Shown here piece by piece: positions 1 through 8,719 of a stretch of DNA of 64,000 nt. Within the stretch, counting starts at the first letter, position 1. Each line of letters opens with the position of its first letter. A program made the translations under genes and the position numbers. Origin of the DNA: Gimesia algae (GTDB lineage Bacteria; Planctomycetota; Planctomycetia; Planctomycetales; Planctomycetaceae); NCBI RefSeq assembly GCF_007746795.1, contig NZ_CP036343.1, positions 2,221,869 to 2,285,868 of the forward strand, written 5' to 3'. A model generated the notes under the pieces. That model was given only the letters and a program-made list of their open reading frames with translations. It ran no database searches and was not told the origin of the DNA.

Positions 1-715
1 GCAGACGGTCTATCAGCTTCTCATACGCATCGGGAGCCGGATCGTTCACGAACGATTCCACATCCGCAGGTTCGGGAGGCAGTCCCCACAGATCGAAGAA
101 GACGCGGCGGATTAAGGTTTCTCGACCTGCCATTTTGTTGGGAGTAATTCCCGCGGCTTCCTGCTTCGCCAGAATATACTGATCGATCGGATTCGTTCCC
201 CAGGTTTTGTTCTGGGGAACCGGAGGGGGCGACTGATTGAGCGGTTGAAATGACCAGAACTGACGCCCTTGTTCAATATCAATCTTCTCAGTTTTTAATT
301 CAGGTACCTTGCCATCGCGGGGATCGGGTGCCCCCATCTGAATCCATTTCTCAAAGTCGGCGATTACCTGGTCCGACAATTTGTTTTTCGGAGGCATCTC
401 AAACGATTCATGCCGAATCGCCGCCATCAAGAGACTCTGTTTAGGATCACCGGGAACGATTGAGGCACCGGTGTCGCCCCCTTTCAGCATCGCCGGACCC
501 GAATCCAGCAGCAGTTTACCTTCCAGCTTATTATTCTTCTTTGCGTCCAGGGAATGACATTCATAACACTCATTCACCAAGACCGGTCTGATTTTGGATT
601 CGAAAAACTGAATCCCTTCCCGACTCGGTTCTGCAGGCTTGATGGCTTCAACAGCAAACGCAGGTTGAAACAGAGTGATGATTCCCAGGAGTGAGAGCAG
701 ACAATAGCGAATCAT
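1..715 (-). CDS. PSCyt1/DUF1549 planctomycete cytochrome protein, 3' end outside window
   Basis: The reverse strand from an ATG at 715 stays open to the window edge (about 238 codons seen, C-terminus missing). It starts with a hydrophobic signal peptide ending near FQPAFA, so the product is exported. Next comes a PSCyt1-type haem site, NECYECHSL (CxxCH) at about residue 50, then the usual MPPKNKLS segment and a WIQMGAPDPR stretch. From about residue 180 the text TLIRRVFFDLWGLPP is the start of DUF1549. Family members normally go on into DUF1553, which would lie to the left of this window. The exact role of these proteins is unknown; a haem-bearing, carbohydrate-related role in the cell envelope has been suggested for the family. 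A DUF1501 partner may follow outside the window. Confidence 0.9.
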   Translation of the reverse strand, partial: MIRYCLLSLLGIITLFQPAFAVEAIKPAEPSREGIQFFESKIRPVLVNECYECHSLDAKKNNKLEGKLLLDSGPAMLKGGDTGASIVPGDPKQSLLMAAIRHESFEMPPKNKLSDQVIADFEKWIQMGAPDPRDGKVPELKTEKIDIEQGRQFWSFQPLNQSPPPVPQNKTWGTNPIDQYILAKQEAAGITPNKMAGRETLIRRVFFDLWGLPPEPADVESFVNDPAPDAYEKLIDRL

Positions 716-991
716 TAATATCATCCCTAATCAGCAAGGCGGGAAAGTGTGGAGAGAATATCAGGCAGAATCATTTTTTGACTATGATGGGATAGTCGGG
801 TAGCCCCTTCATTTATACATGCAGACACATAAAGCAATACTTAATTGTACAAGGATCCAGACGCTTCGCAAGGATTATCGTTGCCACACCTGACGCCAGT
901 TCTCGTCACATGAAACCGGACTTTCAGCTCTGAAAAGGCACGACTCTGCAGTAAAACAGGTAAATACACGCATCCGGAATGATTGACCACA

Positions 992-2002
992 TTAAAAAGA
1001 AATGACAGTACCCGTCCGGGCAGACTCGGTTGCCGCTGCCATCCAGGCGACAGCGGCTTGAGATTCCCGGGGAGTAATCCGCGCGGGAGGTTCCCCTGTC
1101 CGTACACAATCCGCGAAATACCGCAGCTCTTCCTGCAGCACTCCCAGATAGCGGCCGAACGGACGAGGCCAGTACATCGTGTCAGGCATCTTCACTCCTT
1201 CCGCATCATGAATCGTCAAGCCCGCTTCGCCACAGTTGATATAGATCGCACCTTGCGTGCCAATGATTTCCATCCGCGCGTCGATCGTATAAGGCGTCGA
1301 TTCCGGCAGATGCCAGACCGACTCGACCACGGCGACAGCACCGTTATCAAGTCTTGCAATCGACCAGCCTCCATCGGGATATTTATTTTTACCGGGATGG
1401 ACTTCCTGCGCATACACAGTGGAAACGTTCGCATCACTGAACCAGAGCATCAGATCCGCATCATGAATTCCATCCCCCATCAAAGCGGAAATGTCATCGA
1501 GCACTGTCTCACCGATCGCTTTCGACAGATTCCGCCGCGCATGCATGGAGATAATGTCACCGATTCGTCCTTCTTCAATCGCCTGTTTCGCCAGTGTCAC
1601 GCGCGGATCAAAGCGACAGATATGCCCCACCATGAAAAATCCAGCAGCGTCTTTGGCTGCAGCAACAATCTGTTCACAGTCAGCCACCGTCGGCGCCATC
1701 GGTTTTTCCAGCAGAACATGTTTCCCGCTGCGGAGTGCTTCAATGGCAATCTCGCGATGATCGTTAATGTGAGTGGTGATACTGACCACATCGACTTCAG
1801 GATCAGCCAGCAGTTCACGATAGTCAGTATACCGCCGCTTGACTTCCAGTCGATCCCCTATTTCAGTCAGGCGTTCAGGACGTCGGGTACACAACCCCGC
1901 CAGTTCAATTCCCGGCATCTCCGACAGGTTGTCAGCATGAACTTCGCCAAACCACCCCAGACCAATTACTCCCCAGCGAACTGTTTTTGACGAACTCAAC
2001 AT
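992..2002 (-). CDS. Gfo/Idh/MocA-family NAD(P)-dependent oxidoreductase
   Basis: The product has an N-terminal Rossmann fold with the dinucleotide motif GVIGLGWFGEVHA, and the EKP motif (LLEKPMAPT) near residue 90, whose lysine is the usual catalytic residue in this family. The C-terminal half is the alpha/beta substrate domain (for example GDGIHDADLMLWF). Family members oxidise or reduce sugars, inositols or similar polyols with NAD(P); the substrate cannot be told here. The frame is open eight codons further up to an ATG at 2026, but only the ATG at 2002 has a good ribosome site (AGAGGA about 9 bases upstream), so 336 residues are preferred. No signal peptide is seen, so it is probably cytoplasmic. 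It stands alone and is divergent from the operon starting at 2268. Confidence 0.9.
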   Translation of the reverse strand: MLSSSKTVRWGVIGLGWFGEVHADNLSEMPGIELAGLCTRRPERLTEIGDRLEVKRRYTDYRELLADPEVDVVSITTHINDHREIAIEALRSGKHVLLEKPMAPTVADCEQIVAAAKDAAGFFMVGHICRFDPRVTLAKQAIEEGRIGDIISMHARRNLSKAIGETVLDDISALMGDGIHDADLMLWFSDANVSTVYAQEVHPGKNKYPDGGWSIARLDNGAVAVVESVWHLPESTPYTIDARMEIIGTQGAIYINCGEAGLTIHDAEGVKMPDTMYWPRPFGRYLGVLQEELRYFADCVRTGEPPARITPRESQAAVAWMAAATESARTGTVISF

Positions 2003-2267
2003 ATGACTTTGGTCCTCTCGAATCATAATTTCAGCGACCTGTGATGTAACTCAAACTCTTCAAACTACCGCAAACCAGACTCCTCGTCCATGGAACCCTG
2101 ATCTGGATTACCCTGATAATCCGCCCAGTTTCTTCAATAGGAATTCCATCGTCAGACCATTTCCAAGACCCGTTTCAGCTGTTTTTTGTCTTGTATGCCC
2201 TGTCCGCATCGCTTAGTATGGAGAGAACAACACCTGCGTTCCTCATACCTACCTGCCAGCGTTACCT

Positions 2268-5141
2268 ATGATGCTCATACGATTTCTAATTCCTCTGCTT
2301 GTTGTTGTATTTGTTCCAGGCCCTTTTGGAACAATTCAAGCCGCAGAAAAACCGCTCCTCTTTGAAAAAGAGATTCAGCCGGTTCTCGCTGCAAAATGTG
2401 GCAAATGTCATAGCGACAAAGTTCGCAAAGGCGGACTTGATCTCTCAAATATTACCGGCGTACATCGTGGAGGAGAATCAGGTGAGTCTGCCATCGCAGA
2501 AACAGTCGATGACAGCATGCTCTGGATTCTGGTCGACGGAGGCGACATGCCACCTGAGGGACAGCCACAACTGACGGAAGCAGAACGCAACCTGATCCAC
2601 AAGTGGATCGCCACCGGCGCCAAATCTGAAAAGCCCCATCAGCCTGAAGAAAAACAGATCACACAACACGATGTCCTGCCCATCGTCCTGCTCCGCTGTA
2701 CCGCCTGTCATGGCGCACGACTGCAGCGGGGCGGCCTTGATCTGCGGACTCCTGCCAGCATGCTTAAAGGAGGCAAACAGGGCCCGGCGTTTCTCGCAGG
2801 CAATCCGGATGAAAGCCTGATGATCAAGCGCGTTGAAAGCCATGCCTGTCCCCCTCAGGAACAGCTGCTGAAGTTTTTTGTCAAGCGCCCCCCCCAGTCT
2901 GAAGTCGAAACACTGCGTGAATGGATCGCTGCCAAAGCACCGATTGTCGATCCGGAACCGGAAGTCGTCGGTTTGCAACCGGATCCCCTCGTTACCGAGG
3001 AAGACCGACAGCACTGGGCGTTTCAAGCACCGCGGGCAAAGCCTGAGATCAAATCGATTGATCAACTGATTCTCAAACAACTGCAGGCGCACGAACTGGA
3101 ATTCTCTCCCGCAGCCAGCCGTGACACTCTCATCCGTCGTGTTTACCTGGATCTGACTGGCCTCCCCCCCACACTCGAAGAGTGGAAACAGTGGCGCAAT
3201 ACTGACGATGCGAACTGGTATGCATCCATGGTCGAACACCTGCTCGCTTCCCCCCGGTACGGCGAACGCTGGGGACGCTACTGGCTGGACCTCGCCGGTT
3301 ACGCTGACTCCGAAGGGGGCGTCTCTTCCGACCCCCTGCGTGCCGTCGCCTGGAAATATCGTGATTATGTCATCGACGCTTTCAATAACGATAAACCCTA
3401 CGATCGCTTTCTGCTGGAACAGATCGCCGGGGATGAACTAACCGACTATGAAAACGCGCCGGTGATCACTGAAGAAATCGTCGACAATCTCGTCGCCACC
3501 GGTTTCCTGCGGATGGGTATTGACCAGACCGGTTCCCGTACGATGAATTTTGTGCCCGAACGCCTGGGTGTAGTCTATGATGCCATCAATGTGATGGGCT
3601 CTTCGGTCATGGGGTTAACGCTGGAATGCGCCCGCTGTCATTCACACAAATACGATCCACTGCCGCATCGTGATTATTATCGCTTCAAAGCAATCTTCCA
3701 GGGCGCCCTTGATGAATACGACTGGCTCTCCTTTAAGAACCGTTCCCTGGAACTGGGCACTCCCGAACAGCAGAGCCGCGTCAAACAAACCAACCCGTTG
3801 CTCAAAAAGAGACTGAGTAAACTTGAAAAGAGTTACAAAAAAGCAATCGCCGCACAACAGGTCGCCATGCTCCGTCAGTTTTATCCGGACCAACCTGCAG
3901 AGGAACAGCAGGAAACCCTGCAGGCCTTAAAAATCGCCGATAACACCCGCACGCAACGTCAGCGGATTCTGGTCGAGAAATTAAGAATCGCGGAAACCAT
4001 GCCCGAGTCGGAATTCTCGGAATCGGTACAGCAGGCACTGCAGAACGTGGCCTCCATCGAACAACAGATGAGCGAAGTGCAGCAGCAGATGGAACCACCG
4101 CACACAATCCGTGCCCTCTGGGATCGCGGTGAACCTTCCCCCACCTATATCCTGCTGCGAGGAGAACACGATCAACCTGGCCATCAGGTCGGTCCCGGCG
4201 TCCCTTCCGTCCTCACAGATGGACGTACTCCGTTCTCTGTCAAACCTCCTTTCCCGGAAGGAACCCCGAAAACCGGCAGAAGGCTGGCATTAGCCCAATG
4301 GCTGACTGCCGACGATCAGCCCCTCACTGCACGGGTGATGGTCAATCGAATCTGGTACCACCATTTCGGAACAGGCCTGGTCAAAACACTCGAGAACTTC
4401 GGCGTCAAAGGGGAACGTCCCTCTCATCCGGAACTGCTCGACTGGCTGGCTGTCCGGTTTGTCGAACAGGACTGGAGCATCAAAGACATGCATCGCCTGA
4501 TGCTGAATTCGCGTACTTACAAACAATCCAGCCACATTACACCCGCGATTCAACAACATGATCCACAGAACCGACTGCTCTCTCACATGCCGCTCCGCAG
4601 AATGAACGCCGAAGCCTTGCGTGACTCGATCCTTGCCGTGTCCGGTAAACTCGATTCCACCACCGGCGGCCCTCCTGACTCAGTCACCGTCGATCGCAAC
4701 GGACTTGTCAGTGCTAACGTGACCAGCAAAGGTGGCTGGCGTCGCAGTGTCTATCTGCAGTATCGTCGTACCCAGATACCAACGATGTTGGATACCTTTG
4801 ATTACCCGGAAATGGGTCCCAACTGTGTCTCACGCAATGTTTCTACTGTTTCACCTCAATCCCTGATGCTCTTAAATAACGAACGCGTGCATTCTCTTTC
4901 TCATGCCTTCGCCAGCCGGGTTCGCAACCTGCTGCCCGATGATCAGAAATCGGACCGGGGTGCACAAATTGATCTGGTCTACCAATTGGCCCTCAGCCGC
5001 TTCCCCGGCAAGGAGGAACGTCAACTGGGACAAGCCACTCTGCAGGAACTGGAATCCCACTGGCAGGAAAACCCGGAAGCCGCTCTGGACACCTATTGTC
5101 ATACGATTCTAAACTCTGCCGCGTTTCTATACATTGACTGA
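2268..5141 (+). CDS. Secreted PSCyt1-DUF1549-DUF1553 cytochrome-like protein
   Basis: This 957-residue protein begins with a signal peptide (about residues 1-25). Two PSCyt1-type haem motifs follow: CGKCH at 44-48 and CTACH at 144-148, each with an RKGGLDL or RGGLDL segment. DUF1549 starts near 285 ([15 protein letters not shown]) and carries a third CxxCH, CARCH, near 455. A charged, probably helical insert lies at about 500-610. DUF1553 follows ([18 protein letters not shown] onward) to the end, [10 protein letters not shown]. The family is strongly expanded in planctomycetes and its biochemical role is not established. It is the first gene of a tight operon: its TGA shares a base with the ATG of the DUF1501 gene (TGATG), so the two are probably made together. 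Having two tandem PSCyt1 modules is a variation on the common single-module form. Confidence 0.92.
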   Translation: MMLIRFLIPLLVVVFVPGPFGTIQAAEKPLLFEKEIQPVLAAKCGKCHSDKVRKGGLDLSNITGVHRGGESGESAIAETVDDSMLWILVDGGDMPPEGQPQLTEAERNLIHKWIATGAKSEKPHQPEEKQITQHDVLPIVLLRCTACHGARLQRGGLDLRTPASMLKGGKQGPAFLAGNPDESLMIKRVESHACPPQEQLLKFFVKRPPQSEVETLREWIAAKAPIVDPEPEVVGLQPDPLVTEEDRQHWAFQAPRAKPEIKSIDQLILKQLQAHELEFSPAASRDTLIRRVYLDLTGLPPTLEEWKQWRNTDDANWYASMVEHLLASPRYGERWGRYWLDLAGYADSEGGVSSDPLRAVAWKYRDYVIDAFNNDKPYDRFLLEQIAGDELTDYENAPVITEEIVDNLVATGFLRMGIDQTGSRTMNFVPERLGVVYDAINVMGSSVMGLTLECARCHSHKYDPLPHRDYYRFKAIFQGALDEYDWLSFKNRSLELGTPEQQSRVKQTNPLLKKRLSKLEKSYKKAIAAQQVAMLRQFYPDQPAEEQQETLQALKIADNTRTQRQRILVEKLRIAETMPESEFSESVQQALQNVASIEQQMSEVQQQMEPPHTIRALWDRGEPSPTYILLRGEHDQPGHQVGPGVPSVLTDGRTPFSVKPPFPEGTPKTGRRLALAQWLTADDQPLTARVMVNRIWYHHFGTGLVKTLENFGVKGERPSHPELLDWLAVRFVEQDWSIKDMHRLMLNSRTYKQSSHITPAIQQHDPQNRLLSHMPLRRMNAEALRDSILAVSGKLDSTTGGPPDSVTVDRNGLVSANVTSKGGWRRSVYLQYRRTQIPTMLDTFDYPEMGPNCVSRNVSTVSPQSLMLLNNERVHSLSHAFASRVRNLLPDDQKSDRGAQIDLVYQLALSRFPGKEERQLGQATLQELESHWQENPEAALDTYCHTILNSAAFLYID

Positions 5142-6610
5142 TGAATATGAACAGCCAGCCTGAACCACTTTCCACCCGTCGAGACTTTTTTGCCCGCACC
5201 AGCGATGGCGTCATGGGCGCCGCGCTGACACATCTGTTATGCCAGGATTTCTTTGGGGGCACCGCAGCCCTGGCGAATGATGCCCCACACGCACCGCAGC
5301 AATACGACCTCAAACCCAAACAACCCCACCATCCTCCTGCAGCAACTTCGGTCATTCAGCTGTTTATGAATGGCGGACCGAGCCAGATGGATCTGTTCGA
5401 CCCCAAACCGGTTCTGAACAAGATGGACGGCAAGCCATTCCCGGGCAACATTGAAGATCTGGGAAATTCGAATACCACCAGTATCGGCGAAATGCTGGGC
5501 GGCCAGTACAAGTTCGCCCGACACGGGGAATCGGGCATGTGGATGGCCGACGTCCTTCCCGAAACGGCAAAGATGACAGATGAACTTTGCCTGATCAACT
5601 CCATGTGGACCGATCACCCTAATCACGACAATGCCCTGTATAAAATTCACAGCGGCCGCCTGTTCATGGGCTACCCTACACTGGGCTCTTGGACCGTGTA
5701 TGGCCTGGGAACCGAAAACCAGAACCTGCCCGCATACGTTGTACTCACCGATCCACTGGGCGCTCCCAAAAACGGCACACGCAACTGGACATCCGGCTTT
5801 CTGCCCCCCACGTACCAGGGAACCCGTCTGCGCCCCACCGGTTCACCCATTCTGAATCTCAAACCACAATACGACCAACCCTCGGCTGTCACCGAGTCCG
5901 CACGCAAACTGCTCAATCAGCTCGATTCCATTCACCGTGAAAAACGCCCCCATTACCCCCTGCTTGATGCCCGGATCGAATCGTACAGCCTTGCCGCACG
6001 CATGCAGATGTCCGCCACGGAAGCCCTTGACCTCTCGAGTGAAACAAAACACACGCTGACAGACTACGGCATCGGCGCGCAGGAAACCGACTCGTACGGC
6101 AAACGCTGTCTGCTCGCCCGCAGACTGGTTGAACGGGGAGTCCGTTTCGTCCAGATCTTCCTCGAAGAACAACCCTGGGACAGCCACGCCGACCTGGCCG
6201 CCAATCACCGCGCCATGTGTCAGCGAACCGACAAACCAGTCGCCGGCCTGCTCCGCGATCTTAAACAACGGGGCCTGCTCGACTCCACTCTGGTAATCTG
6301 GGGCGGCGAATTTGGACGCACTCCCACAACACAGAAATCCGCTAACGGCTTCTCAGGCCGTGATCATAACATGCAGGCTTTCACATCCTGGATGGCGGGC
6401 GGCGGGATTAAAGGGGGCACCACCTACGGGGTTACAGATGAATTTGGGCACAGCGTTGTCGAAAACCCCGTCAGTGTCCACGACTTCCACGCCACAATCC
6501 TTCACCAGCTGGGACTCCATCACCAGGAACTCTTTTACACCCGCAGTGGACTCGAAGAACGTTTGACCGGTGTCAATCCACCCCGCGTGGTCAAGGAGAT
6601 CTTCAGTTGA
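5141..6610 (+). CDS. DUF1501 protein with twin-arginine signal
   Basis: The 489-residue product starts with a twin-arginine-like export signal (STRRDFFARTSDGVMGA), so a folded protein is probably sent through Tat. DUF1501 hallmarks are all present: FMNGGPSQMDLFDPKP near residue 75, LVIWGGEFGRTPTTQ near 385, and GRDHN followed by SWMAGGGIKGG near 405-425. DUF1501 is distantly related to the alkaline-phosphatase/sulfatase fold, and the conserved Asp, His and Gly-rich segments fit metal binding, but no reaction is proven. It sits between the DUF1553 gene (1-base overlap) and the amidohydrolase gene (4-base overlap). DUF1553-DUF1501 pairing is the standard planctomycete arrangement and implies joint function. 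Confidence 0.92.
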   Translation: MNMNSQPEPLSTRRDFFARTSDGVMGAALTHLLCQDFFGGTAALANDAPHAPQQYDLKPKQPHHPPAATSVIQLFMNGGPSQMDLFDPKPVLNKMDGKPFPGNIEDLGNSNTTSIGEMLGGQYKFARHGESGMWMADVLPETAKMTDELCLINSMWTDHPNHDNALYKIHSGRLFMGYPTLGSWTVYGLGTENQNLPAYVVLTDPLGAPKNGTRNWTSGFLPPTYQGTRLRPTGSPILNLKPQYDQPSAVTESARKLLNQLDSIHREKRPHYPLLDARIESYSLAARMQMSATEALDLSSETKHTLTDYGIGAQETDSYGKRCLLARRLVERGVRFVQIFLEEQPWDSHADLAANHRAMCQRTDKPVAGLLRDLKQRGLLDSTLVIWGGEFGRTPTTQKSANGFSGRDHNMQAFTSWMAGGGIKGGTTYGVTDEFGHSVVENPVSVHDFHATILHQLGLHHQELFYTRSGLEERLTGVNPPRVVKEIFS

Positions 6611-8409
6611 ACTCTCCGGATTGTGAATTCAACCGACGTGAGTTTCTGACGATAGCAAGCGCCGTTAGTCTTACAGCTTCAGTGCGAATCAAATCCACCT
6701 TGTCTGCAGAGAACCAGCCCCCCGTTCTCAAAATTATTGATACCAACGTCAGCCTGTTTCAGTGGCCTTTTCGTCGAGTTCCGCTCGACGGCACACAAAC
6801 ACTGGTCAAAAAACTTCAAGCTCTAGGCATAGAACAAGCCTGGGCGGGCAGTTATGAGGGAATTCTGCATCGTGATATCACATCTGTAAATCAGCGACTG
6901 ACTGACGAATGCAGAGATTTCCCACAGTTGACCCCCATTGGAACTATCAACCCCTCGCTGCCTGGCTGGGAACACGACCTGCAGCAATGCATTCAAAAAC
7001 ATCAGATACCCGGCATCCGCCTGCATCCCAACTACCACGGCTATACGCTCACAGATCCACGTCTGCTGGCACTATTGAAACAGGCCACCACTGCAGGTCT
7101 GTTCGTTCAGCTGGCCGCGTCTCTCGAAGACATCCGCACTCAACATCAATCGCTGCAGGTTCCTGATGTCGACCTCACACCGCTCCCGGATCTGGCTGCG
7201 AAAGTCCCCGGACTCAGATTGCAGCTTCTTAATACGAAAGCCCGTCCGGATCTGATCAACAAACTCAGCCAGGCACCAGGTATATTTTTTGACACAGCCC
7301 GCGTGGAAAGTACCGACGGCGTACCTTCTTTCGTGGAGCGACTTCCTGCAGGACGTGTCCTGTTCGGTTCACATGCCCCGTTTCTGATTCCCGAGGCGGC
7401 TTTGGTTCGCGTCTATGAATCTTCTATTCTCGATTCTGCAGATCTGAGATCCGTATTGACAGACAATGCGACGCAATTCCTGTCTGCCAGCAAACCGAAC
7501 CAGGATTCTGCGGTAAAGATCAAAGTCAAAACACAGGATTCAAAAAAAACGACTCCCCCGCGCCTGGCAGCTGGTCTGCCTGGCAATGAAGTGCTGGAAG
7601 GCTACCGCATCTGGGATTCGTACTTCACACCCGCACATTCTCATCCAGGTCGCGATGGCAGCAGTAGCCTGATTGCAGAAATTGAACGGGCGATGCCGGC
7701 TATCAATATCGGGAAGTTTGAAAAACTCTGCTACTTCCCGCATGTGGGCATCGGTACGACCACGGACCGTGAACTGGAACAGAAATTGAAATCGCATCCG
7801 GAAATTATTGAAAAACCGCTGAAACGCTGGCCTGACCTGCTGCTGGGAATGATTCAACTCAACGCCAACAATGTGACCGCTTCGCTGGAGGCGCTCAATC
7901 GCTGGCTGCAAGACGGTCCCATGCGCGGCGTCTATTTTCCCGGAGGTGGACCGGCGGCACTCACTTGCACGCATCGCAATTTTGATCCCCTCATTGAGCG
8001 GATTGCGGAATTGAACGGGGTGATCATGCAGCATACCTGGTTCATTACGGGAGGCAAGAAGAGCCCGGGAATGTCGACCCCCACCGAACTGGCAGTACTG
8101 GCAAAACGATTCCCGCAACAGAAATTCATCTGCGCTCATTCTGGCGGCGAGTGGGAGCGTGGCATTCGCGCAGTGCGCGATTCGGAGAATATCCTTGTGG
8201 AAACATCTGGCTTTGACCCCACCGCCGGCTTCATTGAAATGGCAGTGCGTGAGCTGGGCGCCAATCGAATCATCTTCGGTAGCCACCTGCCTTCGCGTTC
8301 TCTGGGTACTGAGCTATGTAAGGTTACCGCAGCGCAGATATCCGAAGCAGATAAAAGTCTGATCCTCGGCACCAATTTCCGCCAACTCTTGACTGCCGAG
8401 ACTGACTAA
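6607..8409 (+). CDS. Exported tandem amidohydrolase-2-like protein, TTG start
   Basis: The start is a TTG overlapping the previous stop (TTGA), supported by AAGGAG at 6593-6598 eight bases upstream. A Tat-like signal follows (NRREFLTIASAVSLTAS). The 600 residues hold two amidohydrolase-2 (TIM-barrel) halves: residues about 40-290 (IIDTNVSLFQWPF, IRLHPNYHGY, VLFGSHAPFL) and about 325-598 (IWDSYFTPAHSH, IMQHTWF, ICAHSGGEW, IIFGSHLPS). The usual first-strand HxH metal pair is missing in the first half and displaced in the second, and the end motif is GSH rather than the common GSD. Metal binding may therefore be altered, or one half may be only structural. Context suggests it works with the DUF1553/DUF1501 pair on an external substrate. 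The substrate is unknown. Confidence 0.85.
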   Translation: MNSPDCEFNRREFLTIASAVSLTASVRIKSTLSAENQPPVLKIIDTNVSLFQWPFRRVPLDGTQTLVKKLQALGIEQAWAGSYEGILHRDITSVNQRLTDECRDFPQLTPIGTINPSLPGWEHDLQQCIQKHQIPGIRLHPNYHGYTLTDPRLLALLKQATTAGLFVQLAASLEDIRTQHQSLQVPDVDLTPLPDLAAKVPGLRLQLLNTKARPDLINKLSQAPGIFFDTARVESTDGVPSFVERLPAGRVLFGSHAPFLIPEAALVRVYESSILDSADLRSVLTDNATQFLSASKPNQDSAVKIKVKTQDSKKTTPPRLAAGLPGNEVLEGYRIWDSYFTPAHSHPGRDGSSSLIAEIERAMPAINIGKFEKLCYFPHVGIGTTTDRELEQKLKSHPEIIEKPLKRWPDLLLGMIQLNANNVTASLEALNRWLQDGPMRGVYFPGGGPAALTCTHRNFDPLIERIAELNGVIMQHTWFITGGKKSPGMSTPTELAVLAKRFPQQKFICAHSGGEWERGIRAVRDSENILVETSGFDPTAGFIEMAVRELGANRIIFGSHLPSRSLGTELCKVTAAQISEADKSLILGTNFRQLLTAETD

Positions 8410-8550
8410 GTCAGCTTCCATCAACACCAGACGGAGCAAGGCTGCTTTTCAGAGACTACTGGATTTCCAAGGCAGTCGTCTCGCTGAATGACTCAAATAC
8501 CTGCGCCCCTTTAAACTTAGTAGCCCCTGTTCAATATTAAAACGGTAACC

Positions 8551-8642
8551 AGAGCGCATCACATTTAACCATAGCATCTCTCAATCTATTATACTCGGCT
8601 CAAATGCCCCTGGAGACACTACAGTAAAACTGGACACCGTCT
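8551..8642. repeat. Dispersed ~95-bp intergenic repeat, copy 1
   Basis: This stretch, starting AGAGCGCATCACATTTAACC and ending CTGGACACCGTCT, matches copy 2 at 38350-38445 almost base for base, with roughly ten differences. A more diverged partial copy is at 51411-51471. Here the internal inverted repeat is damaged (TAGCATCTC against GAGACACTA, two mismatched positions), whereas copy 2 keeps it intact. It lies directly downstream of the terminator of the giant gene. Confidence 0.8.
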
Positions 8643-8683
8643 AAAAAAACAGCCCCCGAAAACCAGAAGTTTTCGAGGACTGT
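8643..8683 (-). terminator. Rho-independent terminator of the giant gene
   Basis: On the minus strand a hairpin of about 15 pairs with two mismatches (core CGAAAAC/GTTTTCG with a 5-base loop) is followed by seven T residues. It begins about 35 bases past the stop at 8720, which is right for ending the 16.8-kb transcript. Confidence 0.8.
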
Positions 8684-8719
8684 CAGTCAATATTAAACTA
8701 CCGGTATTAAACCACCGGA

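Noticed and set aside
983-1990. A 335-codon plus-strand frame across the oxidoreductase gene
   Set aside because: It lies antisense to a clear Gfo/Idh/MocA protein with Rossmann and EKP motifs; its translation is Arg/His-rich and has no domain.
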